Part shown: in pieces, positions 25,665 through 34,266 of the stretch
How the letters are laid out: the number at the start of each line of letters is the position of its first letter
How positions within the stretch are numbered: position 1 is the stretch's first letter
Source of the DNA: Burkholderiaceae bacterium
GTDB lineage: Bacteria; Pseudomonadota; Gammaproteobacteria; Burkholderiales; Burkholderiaceae_C
Assembly (NCBI GenBank): GCA_024235855.1
Contig: JACKLN010000004.1
Coordinates: 62,001-126,000 of the forward strand
DNA: 64,000 nt
Reading direction: 5' to 3'
Translations under genes and position numbers: made by a program
The notes under the pieces: generated by a model
The model's database searches: none
What the model was told of the DNA's origin: nothing
The model's input: the letters and a program-made list of their open reading frames with translations, nothing else

Positions 25665-26228
25665 TCAGCGCACGGCCTGCACCACGCGCGACGGCACGGC
25701 GAAGGCGCCGCCCCCGAGATGGTGCAGCGTGTGCAGCTCGGCGTTGTGATCGCCGAACGTCCATCGGCCGCCGCTGAACACGCGCGGGTCGGCCGCGGCG
25801 GACACCACCTCGCCGAACACCGTGTCGTAGGCCTGCTCGCTGTGCGGCTCGGGGATGTGGCGCAGTTCCAGACAGGCCACGCAGCCGTCGATCCACGGCA
25901 GGCCCAGTGCCGGCCCCAGCGTGAAGGCGATGCGGTGGCGGGCGAACTTGTCCACGTCGCGCCCGCTCTCGCTGCCGACGGCGAACGTCAGGTCCGCCAG
26001 CGGCGGGCACGGCAGGCCCAGCGCGAAGCGGCCGCTGGCCACCAGCAGTTCGCGCGTGAAGGTGGACTTGTCCACGACGACCGCGATGCGCGGCGGTGTG
26101 AACTCCACCGGCATCGACCAGGCTGCGGCCATCACGTTGCGGCGGCCGCCGTGTTCGGTGGTCACGAGCACGGTGGGGCCGTGGTTGACGAGACGGCTGG
26201 CGTGCTCCAGGGCCACGGGTTGCAGCAT
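25665..26228 (-). CDS. Flavin reductase-like domain protein
   Basis: A 187-residue protein of the FMN-binding split-barrel flavin reductase family. Evidence is P-T-V-L-V-T-T, N-V-M-A-A-A-W-S-M-P-V-E-F-T-P-P-R-I-A-V-V-V and the K-F-A-R-H-R-I-A-F segment. Members supply reduced flavin or reduce small molecules; the substrate is unknown. AAGGAG precedes the start. It follows the membrane protein gene after 12 bases and may form an operon with it. Confidence 0.85.
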   Translation of the reverse strand: MLQPVALEHASRLVNHGPTVLVTTEHGGRRNVMAAAWSMPVEFTPPRIAVVVDKSTFTRELLVASGRFALGLPCPPLADLTFAVGSESGRDVDKFARHRIAFTLGPALGLPWIDGCVACLELRHIPEPHSEQAYDTVFGEVVSAAADPRVFSGGRWTFGDHNAELHTLHHLGGGAFAVPSRVVQAVR

Positions 26229-26240
26229 CGGGGGTCTCCT

Positions 26241-27260
26241 TCAGTCGGTGCGCGCCAGCGCAGCACGGTCCAGGTCGTTGAGGTCGGGGCTGGCGCGCAG
26301 CCGGTCCCGCGCCCGGTCGAGCCCGGCGCACTCCTCGGCCGAAGGCTGGGCGCGGCACACCGAGGCGCGGGCCAGGAACAGGTGCACCGGCCGCGTATGG
26401 CCAGCGGCGATGTTGTCATGGGCAGCCGCCAGACGCTCGGAGAAGTTCTGGTGGTCGCTGAAGCAGTCGCCGGCGCCGTCGATCCAGCGCTCGGGCGTGC
26501 CGTCCTCGTAGCGGCACCAGGTCAGCCGCGCGCGGGCCACGTCGAGCCGCTGGGCCGCGTCGTGGCTGTCGAAGAACATGATCGCCTGGTCCTGCACGTT
26601 GAGGTCCTGGTCGGGCGGCATCGGGCTGCCGCGGCGGGCCACGGCCGCCGCCAGCACGGCCGGCTGCATCGGCAGCGTGGTGAAGAGGGCCACCGTCTCG
26701 TCGCCCCGGCTCGGGCCGTAAAGTGCCGCGCCCGGCAGCAGGTCGTGGCGGCTCACCGGCGCCTGCTGCCACAGGGCCGCGGCCAGCAGGACCGGCGGGA
26801 CCATGGCGAGGCCAAGGCCGGCCATGCGGCGACGCGCCGGCGCGGCAGCCCTCGGCGCGCCCGGCCACAGCGCCGCCAGGAGGCCATCGACCAGCAGGAA
26901 CAGCCCCAGCGGGTTGGCCGACAGCAGCCGCCGCACCGACGGCCACGGCGCATCGGTGCCCAGGGCCAGCGCCACGTCGTTCATGTCCACCAGCAGCACG
27001 GCCCCCGACGCGGCCATCGCCAGCGCGCCGATGCGCCCCCACCTGGCCCCCGTGCCGCCGGCCGACTGGCGCAGCACCACCAGGCCGGCGCCCAGCAGCC
27101 ACGACGGCACGTGCAACGCGCCGCCGCTGATCGGCAGCGGCAGCAGGAAGTCCAGCCCGGCGCTGCCGGTGCCCCAGATGCCGCGCCAGCCGGCGGCTGC
27201 TGCGATCACGGGGGCCAGCAGCCAGGCGACGATCAGGTACAGGGCGACACGCAGTGTCAT
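26241..27260 (-). CDS. Uncharacterised membrane protein with Cys-containing exported tail
   Basis: I do not recognise this 339-residue protein. Residues 1-180 hold about five hydrophobic segments; residues 185-339 are soluble with at least four Cys (W-C-R-Y, D-C-F-S, V-C-R-A, E-E-C-A), suggesting a disulphide-stabilised periplasmic domain. ATG 27260 has GGAG upstream and begins directly at the first membrane segment. Twelve bases separate it from the flavin reductase gene, so they are probably co-transcribed. The OYE-family gene is divergent. Confidence 0.7.
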   Translation of the reverse strand: MTLRVALYLIVAWLLAPVIAAAAGWRGIWGTGSAGLDFLLPLPISGGALHVPSWLLGAGLVVLRQSAGGTGARWGRIGALAMAASGAVLLVDMNDVALALGTDAPWPSVRRLLSANPLGLFLLVDGLLAALWPGAPRAAAPARRRMAGLGLAMVPPVLLAAALWQQAPVSRHDLLPGAALYGPSRGDETVALFTTLPMQPAVLAAAVARRGSPMPPDQDLNVQDQAIMFFDSHDAAQRLDVARARLTWCRYEDGTPERWIDGAGDCFSDHQNFSERLAAAHDNIAAGHTRPVHLFLARASVCRAQPSAEECAGLDRARDRLRASPDLNDLDRAALARTD

Positions 27261-27351
27261 GGCCGGGTCTCCAGCAAGGGGGCGCGATGATGCCTGCGTG
27301 ACAGCCACGTCACCGACACGGCAGACCGGCCAACCGCGCTATCGTGCACGC

Positions 27352-28461
27352 ATGTCACGCCTCTTCGAATCCTGGTCGCTCGGCGGCCTGACGATGTCCA
27401 ACCGCATCGTGATCGCGCCGATGTGCCAGTACAGCGCCCAGGACGGCACGCCCGGCGACTGGCACCGCGTGCACCTGGGCCACCTGGCGCTGTCGGGTGC
27501 CGGGCTGCTGATCCTGGAGGCCACGGCCATCAGCCCCGAGGGCCGCATCTCGCCGCAGGACCTGGGCCTGTACAGCGACGCCAACGAGGCGGCGCTGGCC
27601 GGTATCGTGCGCATGATCCGCGGCTTCGCGCCCATCGCGCTGGCGGTGCAGCTCAGCCACGCCGGGCGCAAGGGCAGCAGTCGCGCCCCCTGGGACGGTG
27701 GCACGCAGATCCCGGCCGGCGCGCCGGGCGGCTGGCGCGCCGAGGCGCCGTCGGCCCTGCCCCATGCCGCCGGCGAAGAGGCGCCGGCCGCGCTGGACGC
27801 CGCCGGCCTGGCGCGCGTGAAGCAGGGGTTCGTCGACGCCGCGGTGCGCGCCCAACGCGCCGGGCTGCAGGGCATCGAGTTGCACGCGGCCCACGGCTAC
27901 CTGCTGCACCAGTTCCTCTCGCCGCTGGCCAATGCGCGCGACGACGCCTACGGCGGCTCGCCCGCCAACCGCATGCGCTTCCCGCTGGAGGTGTTCGACG
28001 CGGTCAAGGCCGCGGTGTCGGTCCCGGTGTGGGTGCGCGTGTCGGCCACCGACTGGGTGGACGGCGGCTGGGACCTGGCGCAGACCGTCGACTTCGGCCG
28101 TGAACTGGCCCGGCGCGGCTGTGCGGCGCTGCACGTCAGTTCCGGCGGCGTCTCGCCGGCGCAGAAGATCCCGCTCGGCCCGGGCTACCAGCTGCCGCTG
28201 GCGCGCGCCGTGCGCCAGGCCGTGCCGCTGCCGGTGATCGGCGTCGGCCTGATCACCGAACCGGCGCAGGCCGAAGCCGCCATCGCCAGCGGGGACGCCG
28301 ACGCCGTGGCCCTGGCGCGCGCCATGCTCTACGACCCGCGCTGGCCCTGGCACGCCGCCGCGGCCCTGGGCGCCCAGGTCACTGCGCCGCCCCCGTACTG
28401 GCGCAGCGCGCCGCGCGAGGCGAAGGACCTGTTCGCCGGCATGCACTTCGGGCAGCGATGA
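27352..28461 (+). CDS. Old Yellow Enzyme family NADH:flavin oxidoreductase (YqjM-like)
   Basis: A 369-residue FMN TIM-barrel ene-reductase. P-M-C-Q-Y-S-A (Cys of thermophilic-like/YqjM OYEs), Q-L-S-H-A-G-R-K and G-I-E-L-H-A-A-H-G-Y-L-L-H-Q-F-L-S-P are diagnostic. The Y-G-G-S-P-A-N-R-M-R-F segment and the phosphate-binding G-V-G-L-I also fit. It reduces activated C=C bonds with NAD(P)H. The stop overlaps the hemerythrin start (ATGA). A -10-like TATCGT at 27340 lies so close to the ATG that the message may be leaderless. Confidence 0.93.
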   Translation: MSRLFESWSLGGLTMSNRIVIAPMCQYSAQDGTPGDWHRVHLGHLALSGAGLLILEATAISPEGRISPQDLGLYSDANEAALAGIVRMIRGFAPIALAVQLSHAGRKGSSRAPWDGGTQIPAGAPGGWRAEAPSALPHAAGEEAPAALDAAGLARVKQGFVDAAVRAQRAGLQGIELHAAHGYLLHQFLSPLANARDDAYGGSPANRMRFPLEVFDAVKAAVSVPVWVRVSATDWVDGGWDLAQTVDFGRELARRGCAALHVSSGGVSPAQKIPLGPGYQLPLARAVRQAVPLPVIGVGLITEPAQAEAAIASGDADAVALARAMLYDPRWPWHAAAALGAQVTAPPPYWRSAPREAKDLFAGMHFGQR

Positions 28462-29012
28462 GCACGCCGCTGATGCCCACCCCCGGTGCCGGATTCGACC
28501 AGCCGTTCGAGTTGCTGAGCGCCTGCCACGACCGCGTGCAGCGCAGCCTGGACCTGCTGCGCCGCCTGCAGGACCACCTGGCCATCCACGGGGCCGACGG
28601 ACAGGCGCAGGACGCAGCCCGCGACGTGCTGCGCTACTTCGACATCGCTGCGCCGCTGCACCACGAGGACGAGGAGCGCCATGTCTTCCCGGCCCTGCTG
28701 GCGGCCGACGCCGGCCGCCACGGCGCGCTGGTGGCGCGCCTGCAGGACGACCACCGCCGCATGGCCGCCGCATGGCCGGCGGCGCGCGCGGCGCTGCAGG
28801 CGGTGGCCGATGGCCGGTGGACGACCGAGGGTGCCAGCCCAGCGGTGCAGGCCTGGCAGGACTTCGCCGCCCTCTACGGCCCGCACATCGACGCCGAGGA
28901 GCAGCTGGCCTACCCGGCCGCCCGTGCGCTGGCCGACGCCGAGGCCGCACACGCCATGGGCACCGAGATGGCAGCGCGCCGGGGCTTGACGGCGGTCAAC
29001 CCCAGCCGGTGA
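28458..29012 (+). CDS. Hemerythrin HHE-domain protein
   Basis: A 184-residue four-helix protein. Likely di-iron ligands include H-D-R-V (helix 1), H-H-E-D-E-E-R-H-V-F-P (helix 2), D-D-H-R-R-M (helix 3) and H-I-D-A-E-E-Q-L-A-Y-P (helix 4), the usual HHE pattern. Such proteins bind oxygen or NO or store iron. It is translationally coupled to the OYE gene and followed by a universal stress protein gene. Confidence 0.88.
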   Translation: MSTPLMPTPGAGFDQPFELLSACHDRVQRSLDLLRRLQDHLAIHGADGQAQDAARDVLRYFDIAAPLHHEDEERHVFPALLAADAGRHGALVARLQDDHRRMAAAWPAARAALQAVADGRWTTEGASPAVQAWQDFAALYGPHIDAEEQLAYPAARALADAEAAHAMGTEMAARRGLTAVNPSR

Positions 29013-29023
29013 CGGCGCTCCTA

Positions 29024-29042
29024 CAGTGACGCGCAGTCACTG
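29024..29042. repeat. Inverted repeat before universal stress protein gene
   Basis: CAGTGAC (29024-29030) and GTCACTG (29036-29042) pair perfectly around five bases, ending just before AAGGAG of the usp gene. A -10-like TACAGT (29022-29027) overlaps the first arm, so the repeat could be an operator at the start point or a 5'-leader hairpin that sequesters the ribosome site. Confidence 0.45.
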
Positions 29043-29055
29043 CAAGGAGTCGCCC

Positions 29056-29499
29056 ATGTTCAAACAGCTTCTGGTCCCGATCGACGGCAGCGAGTTGGCC
29101 ACACACGCCATCACGCAAGGGTTGGCGCTGGCCCGGCAGCTCGGCGCCAGCGTCACCGGCTTCGTCGTCGAGGCGATGCCGGCCCTGCCCGGCATGGGCA
29201 CCCACCTGGCCAACTACCAGCGCGAGGTCAAGGCCCACGAGGCCCAGACCGAGGCGCATGCCAAGAAGCTGCTGGCCGCCTTCGAGCAGGCCGCCGCCGA
29301 CGCCGGCGTGGCCTTCCAGGGCGAGTACGAGCGCAACGACGACATCGCCGCGGCCATCGCCGGCATGGCCGACCGCGGCAAGTGCGACATGATCGTGATG
29401 GCCACCCACGGCCGGGGCGCCTTCGGCGAACTGCTGTTCGGGTCGCAGACCAAGCGCGTCATCTCGCTGACGAAGGTGCCGCTGCTGGTGCTGCACTGA
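29056..29499 (+). CDS. Universal stress protein (UspA family)
   Basis: A 147-residue single Usp domain. It begins L-L-V-P-I-D-G-S-E-L-A and ends with the ATP-binding pattern A-T-H-G-R-G-A-F-G-E-L-L-F-G-S-Q-T, matching G-x2-G-x9-G-S/T, then V-P-L-L-V-L. Members bind ATP or AMP and support stress survival. AAGGAG gives a strong ribosome site. A perfect hairpin lies 45 bases downstream. Confidence 0.92.
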   Translation: MFKQLLVPIDGSELATHAITQGLALARQLGASVTGFVVEAMPALPGMGTHLANYQREVKAHEAQTEAHAKKLLAAFEQAAADAGVAFQGEYERNDDIAAAIAGMADRGKCDMIVMATHGRGAFGELLFGSQTKRVISLTKVPLLVLH

Positions 29500-29543
29500 C
29501 CGCGGTCGCCATCGCCTCCGCCCAGTGCGTCGGAGCCCGCTGG

Positions 29544-29563
29544 CCACCCGCGCCGGCGGGTGG
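29544..29563. terminator. Perfect 8-bp hairpin between convergent usp and kinase genes
   Basis: CCACCCGC (29544-29551) and GCGGGTGG (29556-29563) pair around the loop GCCG. It lies between the convergent stop codons of the usp and CHASE3 kinase genes and could terminate transcription in both directions. Confidence 0.6.
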
Positions 29564-29617
29564 GGAGCAGCACCGGGCGACGTCCTGGAGTGGTCCGAGC
29601 AGGGAAGCTCGACCGGG

Positions 29618-30970
29618 TCAGGCCGGCAGCACGGCACGCACGGTGGTGCCCTGCCCGGGCGCCGATCGGATCTGCACGTCACCCCCGCAGGATCGGATGC
29701 GAAAGCGCATGCCCTGCAGACCGTGTCCGCCCGCACGGGCCACGGCGACGGGATCGAAGCCGATGCCGTCGTCCTCGACCGACAGTTCGACGCCTTCGTC
29801 CACGCGCCGCATGACCACATGCACCTGGCGGGCCTGCGCGTACTTGGCGATGTTGGTCAGCGCCTCCTGCACCAGGCGGTACACGGCCAGCGACCGCTCG
29901 GCGGTGAGCGGGACCTCCTCCAGCTGCACCGCCACCGGCAGTTCGGCGCGCTGGCCGAATTCGGCGCACTGGATCTGCAGCGTGCGCACCAGACCCAGGT
30001 TGGACAGCGACGACGGCCGCAGGTCCTCGATGATGCGGCGCTTGAGCGCGATGCCGGCGTCCAGCGACTCGCCCAGGTGCGCCAGCAGCTGCTGCGTGGC
30101 ACCGGTGTCGTCCGGGATGCGCCGGCGGATGCGTGCCAGGTCGAGCTTGGACGCCGTCAGCAGCCCACCGAGCTCGTCGTGCAGTTCACGTGCCAGTCGC
30201 GCCCGTTCGTCCTCGCGCACCTGCTCCATGTGCTGCGCCAGCTCCACGGTTTCCGCGGTGCGCCGCGTCACCTCCTCGTCGAGCCGGTCGCGTTCGGCGT
30301 GCAGCTGCAGCAGGTGCACGCGCCGCTCGCGCTCCTGTTCGCGGCCCAGGCGCATCAGCGCCACGGCGCCGGCGATGCACAGCGCCACCAGCACCCAGAT
30401 GCCGACACGGCTCCACATGAAGACGCGGGCCCGTGCGCGGGCCGTCTCCTCGTAGAAGGCGCTCTCCTCGCGGATCACGGTGTCGGTCAACGTGCTGATC
30501 TGCGCCATCATCTCGCGGCCGAGGTCCGTGAGCGTGAGCTCGATCGCCGCGTCGCGGTCGCCGGCGTCCCACAGCCGCAGCACCTCGGTCATCTCCGAGT
30601 ACTTGCGGCGCGCCAGTTCCACGAGCTGGACCAGTGACGCGCGCTGCTCGGCATCGGTGAGCGCCACGGCCTCGACCTCGGCCAGCGTCTGCTGGAACAC
30701 GCCTTCCTGCTCGACGAACGGCGCCAGGTAGTCCTGCCGTCCGGTCAGCATGTAGCCGCGCTTGGCGCTCTCCATGAACAGCAGCGCCCGGCGCAGGCGG
30801 CCCGCGGCAAGCTGGGTGTGCACGCTCTCCTCCCGCGCCTCGGCCAGGTCGCTCAACCGCCAGAAGCCCGCCTCGCTGACGACCAGCACCATCACCGCGA
30901 GCGCCACGGCCAGCGGGCCCGCGAGGTGGCTCTTCAACCAGCTGACCATCCCTGTGCGGCTCAGTGCCAT
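29618..30970 (-). CDS. CHASE3-type membrane histidine kinase (HisKA_3)
   Basis: A 450-residue kinase with membrane segments at about 18-40 and 190-212. The roughly 150-residue extracytoplasmic domain between them is CHASE3-like (R-A-L-L-F-M-E-S-A-K-R-G-Y-M-L-T-G). A coiled coil precedes the phospho-acceptor R-L-A-R-E-L-H-D-E-L-G-G. The ATPase domain has E-A-L-T-N-I-A-K-Y-A, D-D-G-I-G-F and G-L-Q-G-M-R-F-R. It is divergent from the NarL-type regulator at 31027 with a 56-base gap and is its likely partner. ATG 30949 is an alternative start. Confidence 0.9.
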   Translation of the reverse strand: MALSRTGMVSWLKSHLAGPLAVALAVMVLVVSEAGFWRLSDLAEAREESVHTQLAAGRLRRALLFMESAKRGYMLTGRQDYLAPFVEQEGVFQQTLAEVEAVALTDAEQRASLVQLVELARRKYSEMTEVLRLWDAGDRDAAIELTLTDLGREMMAQISTLTDTVIREESAFYEETARARARVFMWSRVGIWVLVALCIAGAVALMRLGREQERERRVHLLQLHAERDRLDEEVTRRTAETVELAQHMEQVREDERARLARELHDELGGLLTASKLDLARIRRRIPDDTGATQQLLAHLGESLDAGIALKRRIIEDLRPSSLSNLGLVRTLQIQCAEFGQRAELPVAVQLEEVPLTAERSLAVYRLVQEALTNIAKYAQARQVHVVMRRVDEGVELSVEDDGIGFDPVAVARAGGHGLQGMRFRIRSCGGDVQIRSAPGQGTTVRAVLPA

Positions 30971-31026
30971 GTCCGGCCCTTACACTGCCTCATCGGCCCA
31001 GCGGCCGCCCTTGCACGCGCCCCGCC

Positions 31027-31659
31027 ATGATCCGCATCGGCATCGTCGACGACCACGCCATCGTGCGCACCGGCCTGCGCCAGTTCCTGGCCGAGCAGGT
31101 GGACTTCCGCGTCACCGCCGAGGGCGGCAACGGCAAGGATGCACTGGAGATCGCCCGCGGCGACGAGGTCGACGTGCTGCTGATGGACCTGTCCATGCCC
31201 GACCAGGGCGGCGTGGACGCGCTCGCGGCCATCAAGGCGCGGCGGCCGGACCTGCCGGTGCTCATCCTCAGCGGCTTCCCGGAGACGCACTACGCCGCCA
31301 CGCTGCTGCGCCAGGGCGCCAGCGGCTACCTGAACAAGGAGTGCGACCCGGAGGACATCGCCACCGCCATCCGCACGGTGGCGCGCGGCCGGCGGTACAT
31401 CACGCCTGCGGTGGCCGAGATGCTCGCCGACGGCGTGCTCGGCAACGCCGACAAGCTGCCGCACGAGAACCTCAGCGAACGTGAACTGCAGGTGTTCCTG
31501 CGCCTGGCCAAGGGCGAGACCGTCGGCCACATCGCCGAGCAGATGTTCCTCAGCGTGAAGACGGTGAGCACCTATCGCTCGCGGGTGATGGAGAAGCTGG
31601 CCCTGGGCACCAACAGCGACCTGACCTACTACGCGCTGAAGAACGGCCTCATCCAGTGA
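31027..31659 (+). CDS. NarL/FixJ-type response regulator
   Basis: A 210-residue protein. Receiver: I-V-D-D-H, phospho-Asp in V-L-L-M-D-L-S-M-P, Ser in I-L-S-G and Lys in L-N-K-E. A C-terminal LuxR HTH follows (L-S-E-R-E-L-Q-V-F-L-R-L-A-K-G-E-T-V-G-H-I-A). Its partner is probably the divergent CHASE3 kinase. Targets are not visible; neighbouring stress genes are candidates. Confidence 0.9.
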   Translation: MIRIGIVDDHAIVRTGLRQFLAEQVDFRVTAEGGNGKDALEIARGDEVDVLLMDLSMPDQGGVDALAAIKARRPDLPVLILSGFPETHYAATLLRQGASGYLNKECDPEDIATAIRTVARGRRYITPAVAEMLADGVLGNADKLPHENLSERELQVFLRLAKGETVGHIAEQMFLSVKTVSTYRSRVMEKLALGTNSDLTYYALKNGLIQ

Positions 31660-31732
31660 CAGGCCTGCCCGGCTGGCCGGCAGCGTGTGGCCACGAAGGG
31701 TCATGTCGGCCCGCGCCAGGGCATTCGCACGT

Positions 31733-32116
31733 TCAGCCGCCGGCGATCTGGTTGCAGTAGTCGACCAGCGCCTCGATCTCGCGCGACTTGTCGAACACCC
31801 GCTCGGCACCCAGCTCCAGGCATTGCGCGCGCATCTCGGGCGAGGCGTAGTTCGTCAGTACGACGCGCCGCAGGGTCGAGTCCTGGCCGCGCAGGCAGCG
31901 CAGCACGTCGAGCCCGGAGCCGGCCCGCAGGAAGACGTCGACGATCGCCAGATCGCAGGCACCGGGGGCATCCAAGGCCTTGAGCCGGTCGCAGGCCTCC
32001 TCGGCGGTCTCGGCATAACCGACCACCTCCACCGGCGCCAGGTCCTCCAGCGCTGCCACGAGATTGGATCGGATCACCGGGCTGTCTTCGACGAGGAAGG
32101 TCTTCAGGAGGGACAT
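31733..32116 (-). CDS. Stand-alone receiver-domain protein
   Basis: A 127-residue single receiver domain with no output domain. Residues: E-D near the N-terminus (V-E-D-S-P-V-I), phospho-Asp in L-A-I-V-D-V-F-L, Thr in V-L-T-N and Lys in F-D-K-S. ATG 32116 gives a normal receiver start; the frame continues to 32179. A TAGAAT -10-like box (about 32177-32182) and the GTAGGAC inverted repeat at 32205-32222 lie upstream. It could be a phosphate sink or protein-interaction switch for the adjacent kinase. It is convergent with the NarL-type regulator. Confidence 0.85.
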   Translation of the reverse strand: MSLLKTFLVEDSPVIRSNLVAALEDLAPVEVVGYAETAEEACDRLKALDAPGACDLAIVDVFLRAGSGLDVLRCLRGQDSTLRRVVLTNYASPEMRAQCLELGAERVFDKSREIEALVDYCNQIAGG

Positions 32117-32204
32117 CGGGACAAACTGCGGAACGTTCTGCGCAGACAGCGAGATCGGCGTGGGAGAGGTCGAAGGCATTCTAGAAGTGGCTCGCCGGCC
32201 TGCG

Positions 32205-32222
32205 TGTAGGACGAGTCCGACA
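32205..32222. promoter_or_regulatory. GTAGGAC inverted repeat upstream of receiver gene
   Basis: TGTAGGAC (32205-32212), GA, GTCCGACA (32215-32222) form an 8-2-8 inverted repeat with one mismatch. The centre is about 97 bases before the receiver start codon. The motif is nearly identical in sequence, spacing and distance to the palindrome at 23806-23823. Its target could be the receiver gene (reverse strand); clsB ends nine bases away. Confidence 0.45.
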
Positions 32223-32230
32223 CGCCGGAC

Positions 32231-33463
32231 TCAGGCGCATGGGCGACGCTCCAGCGGCCGGATCGCCGGCGGCCGCGCCGGCAGGGCCTGGGCCCAGCGC
32301 GGCCAGTGGCGCAGCACGTGGTGCAGGGCCGCGCCCCGCACACGGTCCAGCCACTGCAGCGTGGCCGGCCGATGCTCGGCGTGGATGGCCCGGCAGCGGT
32401 GGTCGATCAGGGCCTGCAGCCGGCCCTGCAGCGTGCGGGCGAAACCGCGGTCGCTGATGAGCACGTTGGCCTCGAGGTTCAGGCCCAGGCTGGTCGGGTC
32501 CAGGTTGCTGGAGCCGACGGTGGCCCACTGCCCGTCCACCACCGCCACCTTGCCGTGCAGCGGTCGCTCGCAGTACTCGTGCACGTGGACCCCAGCGCGC
32601 ACCAGCGCGTCGTAGAGCAGCGATGCCGCCTGCTGCACGATGGGCATGTCGGGCTGACCCTGCAGGATCAGGTCCACGCGCACGCCGCGCCGCGCCGCGC
32701 GGCGCATGTCGCACAGCAGGCGCCAGCCGGGAAAGAAGTAGGCGTTGGCGATGACCACCCGCGAGCGCGCCGACCGCAGGGCCAGCCGGTACTGGCGCTC
32801 GATGTCGTGCCGGTGGCGCAGGTTGTCGCGCACCACGAAGGCGGCCCAGCCGGCGTCGCCGGGGCGGGTGCGGGTGGCCTCTCGACGCCCCTGCCAGCGC
32901 CCCTGCCAACGCGCCCGCCAGCCCCGCCACCACGGCGGTCCGGCCGCCGTGTCGGCGTCGTCCAGATGCTGGCGACAGAAGGCATGCACCTGGGCCACCA
33001 CCGGCCCCTGCAGGGCCACGGCGTAGTCCTGCTTGGCCTCGGGACCATGTTCGACCAGGTGGTCGACGGAGAAGTTGATGCCGCCGACGAAGGCCAACGC
33101 TCCGTCCACGACGACCAGCTTGCGGTGCATGCGGCGCAGCGGGTTGACCCGCCAGCCGAACCAGCGCACGGCCGGTTCGAAGACCCGCCATTGCACGCCG
33201 GCGTCGACGAGGGGCTGCACGAAGTGCTCGTCGAGGTCGGGCGAGCCCCAGCCGTCGACCAGCACGTGCACGCGCACGCCGCGGCGTGCGGCGGCCAGCA
33301 GCGCGGCCCGCAAGCGTCGCCCGACGGCATCGTCGAAGAGGATGAAGGTCTCCAGCAGCACCTCCCGCCGTGCCTCGCCGATGGCGGCGAGGACGCGTGG
33401 ATAGAAGACCTCGCCGTTCTCCAGCAGTTCGAAACGGTTGCCGGGCGTCCACTGCGGCTTCAT
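32231..33463 (-). CDS. clsB: Cardiolipin synthase B-type phospholipase D protein
   Basis: A 410-residue protein with two HKD phosphotransfer motifs: H-R-K-L-V-V-V-D-G (near residue 114) and H-G-K-V-A-V-V-D-G (near residue 303). G-S-S-N-L-D-P-T-S-L follows the second. Length, lack of N-terminal membrane segments and an upstream EEP gene match E. coli ClsB (YbhO), whose neighbour is YbhP. It condenses phosphatidyl groups to cardiolipin. Its ATG overlaps the EEP stop (ATGA). Confidence 0.88.
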   Translation of the reverse strand: MKPQWTPGNRFELLENGEVFYPRVLAAIGEARREVLLETFILFDDAVGRRLRAALLAAARRGVRVHVLVDGWGSPDLDEHFVQPLVDAGVQWRVFEPAVRWFGWRVNPLRRMHRKLVVVDGALAFVGGINFSVDHLVEHGPEAKQDYAVALQGPVVAQVHAFCRQHLDDADTAAGPPWWRGWRARWQGRWQGRREATRTRPGDAGWAAFVVRDNLRHRHDIERQYRLALRSARSRVVIANAYFFPGWRLLCDMRRAARRGVRVDLILQGQPDMPIVQQAASLLYDALVRAGVHVHEYCERPLHGKVAVVDGQWATVGSSNLDPTSLGLNLEANVLISDRGFARTLQGRLQALIDHRCRAIHAEHRPATLQWLDRVRGAALHHVLRHWPRWAQALPARPPAIRPLERRPCA

Positions 33464-34266
33464 GCGGCCTCCTGCAGCGCCTGTGCCCGCAGCGTGAGCG
33501 TGGCCGCCACCGGCACGTGGTCCGACAGCCGTTGCCAGGGCTGGCGCGGCAACGGCACCGGCCGGCTGTCGGCGAAGCCACGCACGTAGATGCGGTCCAG
33601 GGCCAACAGCGGCCAGCGCGACGGAAAGCTGCGTGCCGGGCGGCCCTGGGCACGCGTGTGCACGTCCTGGAGGCCGGACGCGGCCAGCAGCAGGTCGGCC
33701 CGTTGCCGCCAGTCGTTGAAGTCGCCAGCGGCCACCACCGGCGCATCGGCGGGCCAGCGTGCGACCAGGCCCGCCAGCCGGGCCAGCTGGGCGCGGCGGT
33801 GGGCCTCGCGCAGCCCCAGGTGCACGCACACCAGGTGCAGTCCGCCGGGCACGCCGGGCACGTCGATCCGGCAATGCAGCAGACCTCGACGCTCGTCCCC
33901 CGGCAGCGAGACGTCATGGTTCTGGCTGGTCACGATCGGCCAGCGCGACAGCACGGCGTTGCCGTGGCCGCCGCGGGGCGTCACCGCATTGCGGGCGAAG
34001 GCCCGCTGCGGCCACAGCCCGTCGGCCAGGGCTTCGTACTGGGCTTCGCACCGGGCGTCGCCGGCGCTGTCGCCATCACGGACCTCCTGCAGGCAGACCA
34101 CGTCGGCCCCGACGAGCGCGATGGCCCGCTTCAGGTCGGCCATGGTCGATCGGCGCGACCAGGCGTCGACCCCCTTGTGGATGTTGATCGTCAGCAGGCG
34201 AAGGGCGAAGCGGCTCGACAGGTCAGGCATGACGCCAGCATCGCGGGCCAGGATGCGAACCGCCAT
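33460..34266 (-). CDS. Endonuclease/exonuclease/phosphatase-fold protein (YbhP-like)
   Basis: A 268-residue EEP-fold protein: T-I-N-I-H-K-G-V-D, C-L-Q-E-V-R-D, the G-D-F-N-D-W catalytic Asp/Asn segment and S-D-H-V-P-V near the end. This matches YbhP, a conserved clsB neighbour of unknown substrate, probably a lipid-head-group or nucleic-acid phosphodiesterase. ATG 34266 overlaps the upstream stop as TGATG, which supports this start; ATG 34230 is also possible. Confidence 0.85.
   Translation of the reverse strand: MAVRILARDAGVMPDLSSRFALRLLTINIHKGVDAWSRRSTMADLKRAIALVGADVVCLQEVRDGDSAGDARCEAQYEALADGLWPQRAFARNAVTPRGGHGNAVLSRWPIVTSQNHDVSLPGDERRGLLHCRIDVPGVPGGLHLVCVHLGLREAHRRAQLARLAGLVARWPADAPVVAAGDFNDWRQRADLLLAASGLQDVHTRAQGRPARSFPSRWPLLALDRIYVRGFADSRPVPLPRQPWQRLSDHVPVAATLTLRAQALQEAA

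Noticed and set aside
30965..31026. TGTAAGGGC-like sequence between the CHASE3 kinase and regulator as a fourth GTAGGAC-type site
   Set aside because: It has no paired second arm at the right spacing and is better explained by a TTACACT -10 element.
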